Assembly (NCBI GenBank): GCA_910578575.1
Contig: CAJTQP010000001.1
Coordinates: 1 to 64,000 of the forward strand
From: an uncultured Oscillospiraceae bacterium
GTDB lineage: Bacteria; Bacillota; Clostridia; Oscillospirales; Oscillospiraceae
DNA length: 64,000 nucleotides
Direction: 5' to 3'
Shown: piece by piece, positions 15,823-24,617 of the stretch
Position numbering within the stretch: position 1 is the stretch's first letter
Layout: every line of letters begins with the position of its first letter
Made by a program: the position numbers and the translations under genes
Notes under the pieces: model-generated
Told to the model about the DNA's origin: nothing
Database searches by the model: none
What the model saw: the letters and a program-made list of their open reading frames with translations, nothing else

Positions 15823-17574
15823 ATGCCCATGGACGCGCTGTGCCTCTCCGCCCTGTTGCGGGAGACGGAGGAGGCGGTGGTAGGGGGGCGGATCGATAAG
15901 ATCTACCAGCCCAGCCGAGACGAAATTTTATTGCACATCCGGGGCAAGGCGGGCCCCTGCCGCCTGCTGTTTTCCGCGGACCCCGCCGGGGCCCGGCTCC
16001 AGTTGACGGAGCTCCCACGGGAGAACCCTGCGGAGCCCCCCATGTTCTGTATGCTCCTGCGCAAGCACCTTACCGGGGGGCGGATCACCGCCCTGACCCA
16101 GCCCCCTATGGAGCGTATCGCGGAGCTCACCGTGGAGACCACCAACGAGATGGGGGACAAGGTGTCCCGCCGCCTGCTGTTGGAGGCCACGGGCCGGAAA
16201 ACCAACCTGCTGCTCCTGGACGAGGCGGGGCGCATTGCCGACTGCCTGCGCCGCAGCGGCGGGGACCTCACCCAGGCCCGCCCCCTGCTGCCGGGGATGT
16301 TTTATAGCTATCCCCCTGCCCAGGCGGGGAAGATCCCCCCCACGAACCTGCCGGAGGGGACGGCCTGCCTGGAGCCCTTCGGGCCGGATACCCCGGCGGA
16401 TAAGCTCCTGCTGGACCGCTTCATGGGCCTCTCCCCGCTGATTGCGCGGGAGCTGGCCTTTGAAGCCTTTGGGGACAGTTCCGCCCCGGTGGGGGAGGGC
16501 GGGGAGAAACTGCTTGACAAGTTAAAAGCTTTACAGGATAAGCTGGAGGCCGGGTCAGTCCAGCCCACCATGCTGCGCCGGGAGGACAAGCCCGTGGACT
16601 TCTCCTTCCGCCCCATCCTGCAATACGGCCCCGGTACGGAACTGAAAGCCTATCCCAGCTTTGCCGCCCTCCTGGATGACTACTACGGCCAGCGGGAGAC
16701 TGCCCGCCGGGTCCAGCAGCGGGGGAAGGACCTCATTAAGCCCCTCACCGCCGCGCGGGACCGCCTGGCCCGGAAGCTGGCTTTGCAGGAAAAGGAGCTG
16801 GCGGAGACGGAGAAGCGGGACGAGTACCGCATCGCCGGGGACCTCATCACCTCCAACCTCTACCGGATGGAGCGGGGGATGAAGACCCTGAAAACAGAGA
16901 ATTTTTACGACCCGGAGTGCCGGGAGATCGAGATTCCCTTGGACCCCCTGAAAACGCCCCAGCAAAACGCCGCCCGCTATTACAAGCGCTACAACAAGGC
17001 CAAAACCGCTCAGGAGATGCTCACCCTCCAGCTGGAAAAGGGCCGGGTGGAGCAGCGTTATCTGGACAGCGTCCTGGACAGCCTCTCCCGCGCCGAGGGG
17101 GACCGGGACCTGGAGGAGATCCGCCAGGAGTTGGTAGAGACTGGCTACCTCCGCCGCCGGGCAAAGGCCAAGGACCGGATGAAGCGTCCTACCACCGGGC
17201 CCCTGGAGTTTCGCTCCACGGCTGGCCTGCGGATCTCCGTAGGCCGGAACAACCTGCAAAATGACCTACTCACCACCAAGCGGGCCGCCAAGGGAGACTA
17301 TTGGTTCCACACCCAGAAGATCCACGGCTCCCATGTGATCCTCTGGACCCAGGGACAGCAGCCGGATGAGCAGAGCTTACAGGAGGCGGCGATGCTGGCC
17401 GCCTGGTTCTCCCAGGGACGGGAGGGGAAGAAGGTGCCCGTGGACTACACCCCGGTGAAGTTTGTGAAAAAGCCCGCCGGGGCCCGGCCGGGGATGGTGA
17501 TCTATACCACCTACCAGACCGCCTACGTGGATCCGGACCCGGAGCTGGCGGAGCGCCTGAAAGAGAAAGCGTAA
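15823..17574 (+). CDS. rqcH: Ribosome quality control protein RqcH (NFACT family)
   Basis: 583 residues with NFACT-N (about 1-190: GGRIDKIYQPSRDEILLHIR, EPPMFCMLLRKHLTGG, EATGRKTNLLLLDEAG), coiled coils (about 290-430) and NFACT-R (about 460-570: STAGLRISVGRNNLQND, GDYWFHTQKIHGSHVIL). RqcH binds obstructed 50S subunits carrying peptidyl-tRNA and adds C-terminal alanine tails that mark nascent chains for degradation. At the position of the functionally important Asp-Arg pair (97-98 in Bacillus) this protein has Glu97-Arg98. Older annotations call it fibronectin-binding protein. Confidence 0.93.
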   Translation: MPMDALCLSALLRETEEAVVGGRIDKIYQPSRDEILLHIRGKAGPCRLLFSADPAGARLQLTELPRENPAEPPMFCMLLRKHLTGGRITALTQPPMERIAELTVETTNEMGDKVSRRLLLEATGRKTNLLLLDEAGRIADCLRRSGGDLTQARPLLPGMFYSYPPAQAGKIPPTNLPEGTACLEPFGPDTPADKLLLDRFMGLSPLIARELAFEAFGDSSAPVGEGGEKLLDKLKALQDKLEAGSVQPTMLRREDKPVDFSFRPILQYGPGTELKAYPSFAALLDDYYGQRETARRVQQRGKDLIKPLTAARDRLARKLALQEKELAETEKRDEYRIAGDLITSNLYRMERGMKTLKTENFYDPECREIEIPLDPLKTPQQNAARYYKRYNKAKTAQEMLTLQLEKGRVEQRYLDSVLDSLSRAEGDRDLEEIRQELVETGYLRRRAKAKDRMKRPTTGPLEFRSTAGLRISVGRNNLQNDLLTTKRAAKGDYWFHTQKIHGSHVILWTQGQQPDEQSLQEAAMLAAWFSQGREGKKVPVDYTPVKFVKKPAGARPGMVIYTTYQTAYVDPDPELAERLKEKA

Positions 17575-17588
17575 GGAGAGGACGCAAG

Positions 17589-18860
17589 ATGAAAAAACGT
17601 CTGTTGCCGCTGCTGCTGGCCTGTTTCCTGCTAGCTGCCTGTGGGGAGCAGGACCCGGCGGATATGTGGGCACCCTGGGTGCCGGAGGCTCCCAGCCTGA
17701 AGTGGGTCCAAACCGATCTCAGTACCATCGCTGTGCCAGAGGGTGTGAAGGTGGTGGGTTTAGGAGAGGCCAGCCACGGGGTGAAGGAATACCAGGAGAT
17801 GAAGGGGGAGGTGTTCCGGGCTTTGGTGGAGAACAACGGCTGCCGGAGTTTTATCATTGAGGGGGACTTTGGCAGTGCCCTCATCGTAGATGAGTACATC
17901 CATGGTGGAGAGGGGACAGCCCAGGAGGCCGCCAATCAAATCGGATTCCGTATCTACCAAACCGAGGAAATGGCAAATATTCTGGAATGGATGCGCCAGT
18001 ATAATGAGACCGCCCCGGAGGGGGAGGACCTGCACTTTTACGGTATGGACATCCAGTGGGCAGATGCCAGCAAGGACTACCTGTTCCAGGTTTTGCACCA
18101 GGTGCCAGCGCTGGAGGCAGAGGTCCAGGCGTCCCAGGAGCGTCTGGAAATACTCAACGACGATGCCATCCCCAACCTGACGGCCCAGGAGCTTGAACAG
18201 GCCGGGAAGACGCTGGAAAATCTCTCACACAGGATAGTGGAGGCCCAGGAGGAGATCAAGGCGGTGGTGGGAGAACAGGTGTTTGCGTTCGCCCAGGAAT
18301 GTGACAACAGCCTTTTTCAATGCTGTGTGTTGTGGGCTTCTTCTGAGTTGGAATACAATGACCTGCGGGATACCTTTATGGCTTGGAAGGTTCAGTGGTA
18401 TTTGGACCAGGGCGACGGCAGCCTCCTGTTTATCAACGGCCACAACGGCCACATCGCCAAGGAAGGGGAGACGACCTATCCCAGCCTGGGACAACACCTC
18501 CGGGAGGACTTAGGGCCAGAGGCGTACTTCGCTATTGGCACCAACGCCGCTGTGACGTCCTACAACGTCCAGGGGGACGACGGTAGCTTTACCCAGGCTA
18601 CCGTGGAGAATAACGACCCCTTGACCCGCTTGGCCACGCAGCTGAAAACGGAACAGGGGGAGCCATATTACTACGCGGACTTTTCTAAAGTGAGGAAGGA
18701 TTCCAACTGGAAAAAGCTCCTGTCCCAGAACTGGAGTATGACCTCTTTGAATGTAGGCCCTTCATTCTTTACCGCTGCAAAAATCGTCCCGGAGAAAGCG
18801 TATGACGGGATGATTGTCTTTGACAGCGTGTCCCCTACCACCTTAAAATTGGAGCAGTAA
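17589..18860 (+). CDS. Erythromycin-esterase-family lipoprotein
   Basis: 423 residues. Signal peptide MKKRLLPLLLACFLLAACG with lipobox LAAC, so probably anchored outside the membrane. The catalytic domain carries VGLGEASHGVKEYQEMK, RSFIIEGDFGSALIVDEYI, HFYGMDIQWAD and LLFINGHNGHIAKEGE, the motifs of the erythromycin esterase (EreA/succinoglycan-biosynthesis) family. Known Ere enzymes hydrolyse the macrolide lactone in the cytosol. An exported lipoprotein may act on another ester, so resistance should not be assumed. It is last in the ruvX-rqcH run, 14 bp after rqcH, before a bidirectional terminator. Confidence 0.82.
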   Translation: MKKRLLPLLLACFLLAACGEQDPADMWAPWVPEAPSLKWVQTDLSTIAVPEGVKVVGLGEASHGVKEYQEMKGEVFRALVENNGCRSFIIEGDFGSALIVDEYIHGGEGTAQEAANQIGFRIYQTEEMANILEWMRQYNETAPEGEDLHFYGMDIQWADASKDYLFQVLHQVPALEAEVQASQERLEILNDDAIPNLTAQELEQAGKTLENLSHRIVEAQEEIKAVVGEQVFAFAQECDNSLFQCCVLWASSELEYNDLRDTFMAWKVQWYLDQGDGSLLFINGHNGHIAKEGETTYPSLGQHLREDLGPEAYFAIGTNAAVTSYNVQGDDGSFTQATVENNDPLTRLATQLKTEQGEPYYYADFSKVRKDSNWKKLLSQNWSMTSLNVGPSFFTAAKIVPEKAYDGMIVFDSVSPTTLKLEQ

Positions 18861-18873
18861 AATCATGCGCAAC

Positions 18874-18907
18874 AGCGCCTGTGGAAAGTTTTCCCTCCAC
18901 AGGCGCT
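18874..18907. terminator. Bidirectional terminator
   Basis: AGCGCCTGTGGA / TCCACAGGCGCT, 10-nt loop, TGTTT on the plus side. It separates the convergent Ere-like and anti-sigma genes. Confidence 0.75.
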
Positions 18908-18910
18908 TGT

Positions 18911-19990
18911 TTACTTCTCCACCGTGATCTCGCCTATGGTGATGGCGTCGACCGACGCAAGGTCGATGGGACTGGAAAACCGGTAAAGATATTGATGGCG
19001 CATCCTACCTGTCTCCGAATCTAAGTGTATGTGGTTGCCATCCAAGGTGCCGCTGTCCAAAGAGAGCGTTGTCCCGTCGGCAAAGGAGAGGGTCACGGGC
19101 TCCGGGGCGGGCGGGGCGGGGACACCGTCCAGGAAGAAGATCAGGGAGATGGGGGAGAGGAGCACCTTGGTCAGGCGGTAGTTCCCGTTTTGGACGAGGG
19201 TGTCTGGATACCAGCTTTCCACAGCGTCTACGGGCTTACACTGCCATTCCAGGACCACGGGTTCCTCTGCCTGCCAAAGGGTGAACAGTGTCTCCCCCTC
19301 CTGGGAACGCAGGGTCGTGGTTGGAGGGAAATACAAGCGGATGGGAAGGTCCAAGGGTGCATTGTTATTCTCCACCGTATAACTGAACACTAGAACGCGG
19401 TGGGGGGAACACTCCAACACTTCACTTCCCCCGCTCCCCCCCAGCCGGTCCTGGGAATCCAGGGGGAAGGATGGGATCAGCAGGTTGTCCACATAAACGA
19501 CATTGTCCGGCAGGGTCACGTTGTCCGGGACGGTGATCTCATAGAGCACATAGATCCCCATGGTGTCGGTGATGGTCTGCAAGACGTTGACGGTGATGCC
19601 GTTCGTTTGGACGGATGCCTCCGGCTCATCGGTCAGGGGCAGGAGCAGAGAGGCCTGTGGGCCCTCCGCGTGAAAGAAGGTGGCCAATTTTTCGTGCAGT
19701 CCAAACATGGACGCAAGGCCGCAGAGGGCGGCGCAGAGAAACAGGAGGGCGGCGGTCAGGACCATCCCAAAGGGAAGCCGCTTCTTTTGGTGCCCCGGAT
19801 ACAGGGCGTTCCAGTTCGTTTCCAAGTCAAAGGGAACGGCCCCGGCTTTTTGATCCAGTGCATCCAAAATGGGACGCACCAGGGGGAAGGGGTCCTCCGA
19901 CTCCGAGGTGTGATGCAGCCTGTCCTCTAAGCTGTCAATCAGTGCATCCTCTGTCCACGATGAGAAAAACGTATCTCTGTGGGATTTCAT
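18911..19990 (-). CDS. Probable membrane anti-sigma factor (DUF4179-like)
   Basis: 359 residues. The cytoplasmic N-terminus (about 1-85) has no zinc-binding His/Cys motif. A single transmembrane helix (GMVLTAALLFLCAALCGLAS, about 88-110) is followed by a long extracellular beta-rich region. Topology and position directly after an ECF sigma gene are those of clostridial anti-sigma factors with DUF4179-type outer domains. It would hold the sigma factor at the membrane until an outside signal releases it. ATG 19990 overlaps the sigma stop by 4 bp; the upstream extension to 20032 lies inside the sigma gene. Confidence 0.72.
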   Translation of the reverse strand: MKSHRDTFFSSWTEDALIDSLEDRLHHTSESEDPFPLVRPILDALDQKAGAVPFDLETNWNALYPGHQKKRLPFGMVLTAALLFLCAALCGLASMFGLHEKLATFFHAEGPQASLLLPLTDEPEASVQTNGITVNVLQTITDTMGIYVLYEITVPDNVTLPDNVVYVDNLLIPSFPLDSQDRLGGSGGSEVLECSPHRVLVFSYTVENNNAPLDLPIRLYFPPTTTLRSQEGETLFTLWQAEEPVVLEWQCKPVDAVESWYPDTLVQNGNYRLTKVLLSPISLIFFLDGVPAPPAPEPVTLSFADGTTLSLDSGTLDGNHIHLDSETGRMRHQYLYRFSSPIDLASVDAITIGEITVEK

Positions 19991-20463
19991 TCTAACTTGC
20001 CTCCCTTCTCTTGGGTCAAATACCGCTTGCACTTCAATCTCGCCCGGTGTAGCCGGGTGCCGCAGGTAGCAGGTGGGATGCCCAAAACTTCCGATAGCTC
20101 CTGATAGCTGAGATGTTCCTCATAAAATAGCTTTAAGAGCTGCGTTTCTTCTGGGGACAACTGCGTGGGAAGCAGCGCATCCAAGGATTGGCTGTGGTCT
20201 CCATCGGGGCTTGGGTAGACCTCCAACAGCGGGAGCTCCCGGCCCTGTTTTTCCAAGGCGTGGAGGATTCTATAGTCCATGGCCTTGATCAACCAGCCCT
20301 TCTGGTTGGGGTGACGCTTCAATTCCTTTTTCCGTTCCAGCAAGAGGAGGAAAACTTCTTGGACGATATCCTGGGCCAGCTGCTCGTCTTGCAGCCGGTA
20401 GCGGGCGATGCGGAAGAGATCGGCGGCGCAGTCTTGATAGAGCTTGTGTATCCAAGTATCCAT
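19987..20463 (-). CDS. ECF-type RNA polymerase sigma factor
   Basis: 158 residues: region 2 at about 5-75 (YRLQDEQLAQDIVQEVFLLLLERK) and region 4 at about 100-155 (LSYQELSEVLGIPPATCGTRLHRARLKCKRYL), with no regions 1 or 3. It directs polymerase to a small regulon, most likely including its own operon. ATG 20463 is chosen for the SD GGAAAGGAGG. The cognate anti-sigma overlaps its 3' end. The AT-rich stretch just upstream (20520-20560) overlaps the terminator of the next operon, so its promoter could not be separated from that. Confidence 0.9.
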   Translation of the reverse strand: MDTWIHKLYQDCAADLFRIARYRLQDEQLAQDIVQEVFLLLLERKKELKRHPNQKGWLIKAMDYRILHALEKQGRELPLLEVYPSPDGDHSQSLDALLPTQLSPEETQLLKLFYEEHLSYQELSEVLGIPPATCGTRLHRARLKCKRYLTQEKGGKLE

Positions 20464-20550
20464 ACGGCCTCCTTTCCAGTGAGTCATCCAGGGCCCTTTG
20501 CTTATCTATCCCGCCAGGAGGCCGATTTCTTTCCACTTTTTTCATGATTT

Positions 20551-20595
20551 GAAAAAAAGTATGCCAGCCTGCTGCACAAAGGGCAACAGGCTGGC
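20551..20595 (-). terminator. Terminator of the dehydratase/activase operon
   Basis: Minus strand GCCAGCCTG / CAGGCTGGC with a 15-nt loop, followed by ATACTTTTTTTC. Confidence 0.85.
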
Positions 20596-20614
20596 GATAG
20601 CATGTCAGGCTGTG

Positions 20615-22258
20615 TTAGAGTTCCAGGGCGAACAGCGCCGCGCCCAGGGCCCCGCAGAGCTGGGCATCCTCGTGGATGAACAGGGGCAGGCCCAAATTCT
20701 CCTCGATGGCCTTCACCACCCCCTGGTTGTGGGAGACCCCGCCGGTCATCATGCAGACGGCCTCCCCCTTCACCCGCCGGAACAGAGCGGCGGCCCGTGC
20801 GGCCACGGAGTTGTTCAGCCCGTGGACGATATCTGGCAGGGCCTTGTTTTGGGCCACCAGGGAGACCACCTCCGAGTCGGCAAACACGGTACACATGGAG
20901 GAGATGGTGATATCCTCCTTCCAGTCCAGGCCCACCTGGCTGATTTCCTCCAAGCTCAGCTCCAGGGTCCGGGCCATCATCTCCAAAAAGCGGCCGGTGC
21001 CGGCGGCGCACTTGTCGTTCATCACAAAGTTCACCACCCCGCCGCTCTCGTCCAGACGGATGACCTTGCTGTCCTGGCCGCCGATGTCGATGACGGTGCG
21101 CACTTGGGGGTTGAGGAAGTGGGCCCCCTTGGCGTGGCAGGTGATCTCCGTGATGGACTTGTCCCCGGCGGTGATCACCGAGCGGCCATAGCCGGTGGTG
21201 ACGGTGGCAATCAGGTCCCCTTGGGACAGCCCCGCCGCCTCCAAGGCCTGGTCCAGGGCACGGGCCGCCCCGCCGGAGGCCCCCGCCCCAGTGGGCAGGA
21301 TCACCTTGGCCTTGACGTTCTTGTCCTGGTCCAAAATCACCACGTCGGTGGTGGTGGAGCCGCTGTCGATGCCGGCATAGTAGCCCTGAGCTGGGGGGCC
21401 GCCGCGGGGGGCGGTTTCGGTTTGGAAGCCCTCGGCAAAGGCCTCCAGCCGGGTGCGCAGCTGCTCCTGGCTCTGGCGGGTGCCGTCGGATTCCAGTTTG
21501 AGAAGTGGCACGGATAACTCCTCCTTTAGTTGGGCGTATTCAAAGCCGTAGTAGTCGCAGAATTTTACCGTGTGGTACACCACCCCCGCCAGGCCCGGAT
21601 CGTTGTATAAGCGCTTCCGGCCACTCTTGTCGGTCATGCGCATACAGGGGATCTGTCCCAGCAGGGCGCGGGCGTACTGTTCCATGAGGGCGTCAAAGGC
21701 CTCCGCTGGCTGGTCCGGGGCCTCCACACTGCGGTTGTTCACGCAAGTGCTGTTTTCCGCAGGCAGAGGGAGGATCGTTTGCGTCATCTGGAACAGATCC
21801 TCCCCCATCCGTGCCCCTAGGACGGTGATGTGAGGGCCGGTGAGAGGGCGCTCCGGCTGGAAGGCCGCCAGGAAGGCCTCCCGGTCAAAGGAGGTGCCCT
21901 TGTAGGCACTGTATGCCTCCGCCAGGGCCATCAGCTGCCCCTTGGCGTGGTCCACAGAACAGCCCCCCTGGTTGTGGAGCAGGTCCAGCATAAACAGGAA
22001 ATCCAGGTTTCCGTATTCTTTCAGGATGTCGTAGGCACTGCGGATGGTGTCGCAGCAGTTTACCAGCACCAGCTCCCGGATCCCCCCGCTGAGCACCGCT
22101 TGCAGGATGGACTTTCCAAAGCCGCAGAGGTTGGGGTGGGCCACCTGGTCGGAGAGGTCAAAGTTCTCCGGGGCCTCGTCCAGGAGGACGCAGTCCCCCC
22201 CTAGGGCGGTCAACAGCTCTGTGGGGGTATATTTGCATACGTAGTGGGTGGGGTTCAT
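20615..22258 (-). CDS. Fused 2-hydroxyacyl-CoA dehydratase-like domain plus CoA-enzyme activase
   Basis: 547 residues. The first about 280 resemble a HgdB/BcrB-type dehydratase subunit (NLCGFGKSILQAVLSGG, VLVNCCDTIRSAYDILKEYG, LDLLHNQGGCSVDHAKGQ). From about 292 there is a complete activase of the BcrA/HgdC family: YYAGIDSGSTTTDVVILDQD, TTGYGRS, DIGGQDSKVIRLDESGG, FVMNDKCAAGTGRFLEMMAR (cluster Cys) and SSMCTVFADSEV (second cluster Cys). The activase uses ATP to fire electrons into a partner [4Fe-4S] or double-cubane enzyme. It overlaps the upstream dehydratase-like gene by 4 bp. The substrate is unknown. Confidence 0.87.
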   Translation of the reverse strand: MNPTHYVCKYTPTELLTALGGDCVLLDEAPENFDLSDQVAHPNLCGFGKSILQAVLSGGIRELVLVNCCDTIRSAYDILKEYGNLDFLFMLDLLHNQGGCSVDHAKGQLMALAEAYSAYKGTSFDREAFLAAFQPERPLTGPHITVLGARMGEDLFQMTQTILPLPAENSTCVNNRSVEAPDQPAEAFDALMEQYARALLGQIPCMRMTDKSGRKRLYNDPGLAGVVYHTVKFCDYYGFEYAQLKEELSVPLLKLESDGTRQSQEQLRTRLEAFAEGFQTETAPRGGPPAQGYYAGIDSGSTTTDVVILDQDKNVKAKVILPTGAGASGGAARALDQALEAAGLSQGDLIATVTTGYGRSVITAGDKSITEITCHAKGAHFLNPQVRTVIDIGGQDSKVIRLDESGGVVNFVMNDKCAAGTGRFLEMMARTLELSLEEISQVGLDWKEDITISSMCTVFADSEVVSLVAQNKALPDIVHGLNNSVAARAAALFRRVKGEAVCMMTGGVSHNQGVVKAIEENLGLPLFIHEDAQLCGALGAALFALEL

Positions 22259-23535
22259 GCCGGGCCTCCTTTCTCCTGGGCGGTCAACAGCTCCAGGAAA
22301 GCCTCCATGCGGGTGGCAGCCTGTCCCTCGCCGCCGAAGCCCCGGTCGCAGCTGTCCCCGTCCAGCAGGAGGGTGGGCAGGCCCTGGGCCTCAAAGGCCC
22401 GCTTGCCCAGCTGGGCCCCTCCAAGGGTGTGTTTGCAGCCCCAGTGGCAGAACCAGACCACCCCGTCCGCCTGGACCCGCTTTGCGACCTCCAAGGCCGT
22501 TTGGATCCGCCGTTGGGCGGGGCCGTTGAAGGGGGAGTACACCAGGCGCTTGGCCATGGTCTCATAGGGCTTTTCCGGGTCCGCGTCGGGGACGTAGCCC
22601 TCATAGCTCATGTCCGAGGCCACGATCTGTACCTTGGGGTTGTGGTCAAAAAGGGCCCGGAGGGGGGGTACCCAATAGGGGGTGGTGTGGAGCCATAGAA
22701 GCTGCCGCCCCCTGGCGGGACCTGCGGCTTGGGCCTCTACCACCATCTGCCGGGCCACCGCTTCACTCTCCGGGGAGCCCAGGAGCAGGTGGAAGGCGGC
22801 GGTACGGTAGAGCTCGCTGGTGAGGTCGCTGAGCAGCTCCTTCCCCGCCCGCTGGGTGAGGAAGTCGTTGTAAGCTTGCAAGGTCCGCTGGCTGCGGCCC
22901 ACGGTTTGGATCAAGCGGGCCTCGTCCACAGCTATGCCGGTCTGGGCTTGGAGGAAGCCGCTCATCTCCCGGAGCTGCCCGGTGACATAGTCCACCGCCT
23001 GGGGGGTCTGTTCGTAGGGGATGTCGATGGAAAAATGGGGCACCCCGTAGTGTTCGGCCAGATAGCGGAAGGTAAGGGTGTTGGCGTCGCAGGCCAGGGA
23101 GGTATTTAAGATAAAGCGGGGCCGGGGCATCAGGGCCGTCTGGGCCGCGCCGATGAAGATCTTGTGGTAGGAGCACAGGGAGGTGGGGATGCCCGCGTCC
23201 TCCGCATGGCGCAAAAAAGACTCCTCGGCCATGGAGCCGGAGAGGTAGCTGGAAAAGGCCTCGCAGGAGTAGGGCAGTAGGCCCTGGGTGAGCAGGGGTT
23301 CACAGGGGGTGAACAGGCTCACCATCACGTTTTGTTCCGGCCGGGCCAGACAGTTCACCATAGCGGCGTTCACCGCCTGGAAGAGCATCCGGTCGGACTT
23401 GGAGCGCTTCCCACGCTGTAACCGGTTTTTCAGGCCGTTGGCCCGCCAACCCAGCAGGAGGAAACGCCGGGCCTTGTCCGGGTCTCGCTGGGAAAGCTGG
23501 GTGACGCGCTGGCCAAAGGCCGCGGTGATGTCCAT
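22255..23535 (-). CDS. 2-hydroxyacyl-CoA dehydratase / double-cubane-type subunit
   Basis: 426 residues of the HgdB/BcrC-like family. Conserved cysteines occur in FTPCEPLLTQGLLPYSCEAF, SLCSYHKIF, LNTSLACDANTLTF, WFCHWGCKHTLGG and LDGDSCDRGFGGEGQAATR, enough for one or two iron-sulfur clusters. Together with the activase fusion it could be a dehydratase or a double-cubane reductase (YjiM-like). No CoA-transferase or fermentation genes are adjacent, which fits a non-fermentative or salvage role. ATG 23535 is supported by GGAGGAAA; the longer frame upstream lacks an SD and family similarity. Confidence 0.82.
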   Translation of the reverse strand: MDITAAFGQRVTQLSQRDPDKARRFLLLGWRANGLKNRLQRGKRSKSDRMLFQAVNAAMVNCLARPEQNVMVSLFTPCEPLLTQGLLPYSCEAFSSYLSGSMAEESFLRHAEDAGIPTSLCSYHKIFIGAAQTALMPRPRFILNTSLACDANTLTFRYLAEHYGVPHFSIDIPYEQTPQAVDYVTGQLREMSGFLQAQTGIAVDEARLIQTVGRSQRTLQAYNDFLTQRAGKELLSDLTSELYRTAAFHLLLGSPESEAVARQMVVEAQAAGPARGRQLLWLHTTPYWVPPLRALFDHNPKVQIVASDMSYEGYVPDADPEKPYETMAKRLVYSPFNGPAQRRIQTALEVAKRVQADGVVWFCHWGCKHTLGGAQLGKRAFEAQGLPTLLLDGDSCDRGFGGEGQAATRMEAFLELLTAQEKGGPA

Positions 23536-23600
23536 AAAAAAGTTTCCTCCTCTCCGCCCTGGGGCGAAAGATGAGGATAGTTTACCACGTTCTGTTTGGT

Positions 23601-23634
23601 AAGTAAAGAAAAACCGCCCGGTGGGGGGCGGTTT
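23601..23634 (-). terminator. Terminator of the Rpn-tail microprotein gene
   Basis: Minus strand AAACCGCCC / GGGCGGTTT, 6-nt loop, then TTCTTTACTT. The following TTTACT-17-TAAACT may serve as promoter of the dehydratase operon. Confidence 0.75.
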
Positions 23635-23654
23635 CATTGTAGGATAATGATACG

Positions 23655-23816
23655 TTATAAGCTCGCTTGCAGTTTTTCCACTTCCTCCAAAGGAAGCCCG
23701 GCATATTCAGCAATCTTTTCGAGGGTTAGGTCCCCGCCTGATAGCATTCGTTTGGCGACAGCGATCATGCCTTCCTTTAGTGTCTGATTTCGCATATCTT
23801 CCATCGATTTACACAT
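23655..23816 (-). CDS. Microprotein resembling the C-terminal tail of Rpn-family nucleases
   Basis: 53 residues, MCKSMEDMRNQTLKEGMIAV through LEKIAEYAGLPLEEVEKLQASL. The C-terminal helical motif (IAEYAGLPLEEVEKL) is the tail found after the PD-(D/E)XK domain of Rpn/transposase-like proteins, but the nuclease domain is absent. It has an excellent SD (AAGGAGGGGG) and its own terminator. It is therefore a stand-alone small gene rather than a decayed end. A translated upstream part from 23915 is unlikely because it lacks an SD. Confidence 0.65.
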   Translation of the reverse strand: MCKSMEDMRNQTLKEGMIAVAKRMLSGGDLTLEKIAEYAGLPLEEVEKLQASL

Positions 23817-23976
23817 GATAGCAACCCCCTCCTTACTTTCCTTAAAAAAGCGCACACGGTCTGCTAAGATAATACATATCTGATGGGTCTGTACAGGAAA
23901 AACGTATATCAACACTTATGTTAACATGGCCCGCCCTGGAACACAGCGTTCTAAGGCGGGCCAATCACGTCACATC

Positions 23977-24573
23977 TCAATACCCGATTTCTTCCCCAAT
24001 CAAAACCACATAGCACTTCTCCGTCCCGTTGAGCTTCCGCCAGAGCACGCTCAGCCCCCGGCAGATCCGCTCCGGGCTCTTGCAGTCGTAGCACTTCAGC
24101 TCCTTCAGGGCGCAGGGAGTCTTGCGGCCTAGGCGGCGGGCGTTCAGAGGGGCGGCGATGTTCCGAGCCCGCCAGAGGGCTTTTTCAAAGCTCTCCCCTA
24201 CTTTGTTCACCCCGGCGATGTAATACACTGCCTCCTTGGCAGCACTGGCGGCGGAGATACGGTTGCCGGTGCCGTCGATGTTGATGAGCTCCCCGGTCTG
24301 GGCGATGCCGTTGACGCTGGAGAGGTAGACCTGGGCGGCAGCGGCCTGGGACAGCGTCTCCGGGCCGGGGACCTTGGCGTGCCAATAAACTTGGTTGTCC
24401 GCCTGGAGGCGTTCATAGACCCCCATGGCTTCCAGGGTCATACTGCCGCCGATGCCGATGGTTTTGCCGTGGAGCGTATCCACCAGGTAGTCGGCGGCCT
24501 CCTGGGCGGTGGGGAAGTAGAGGTAGGTGAACCCCCGGTCCTCCAGGTTTTTCTGCAATGCTTCCAGGTTCAT
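23977..24573 (-). CDS. LUD-domain protein (LutC/YkgG-like)
   Basis: 198 residues. LYFPTAQEAADYLVD, GKTIGIGGSMTLEAMGVYERL and INIDGTGNRISAASAAKEAVYYIAGVNK are typical of the LUD fold. The C-terminal Cys cluster (CALKELKCYDCKSPERICRG) occurs in a clostridial subgroup. LutC-like proteins take part in lactate oxidation, but no LutA/LutB genes are near, so that role is unproven. ATG 24573 follows AAAGGAGG. It lies 44 bp after the Na/Pi transporter and may share its transcript. Confidence 0.85.
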   Translation of the reverse strand: MNLEALQKNLEDRGFTYLYFPTAQEAADYLVDTLHGKTIGIGGSMTLEAMGVYERLQADNQVYWHAKVPGPETLSQAAAAQVYLSSVNGIAQTGELINIDGTGNRISAASAAKEAVYYIAGVNKVGESFEKALWRARNIAAPLNARRLGRKTPCALKELKCYDCKSPERICRGLSVLWRKLNGTEKCYVVLIGEEIGY

Positions 24574-24617
24574 AATAAGGTCCTCCTTTGAAAACTGCGT
24601 TGGGCTGTCTGGAGGGA

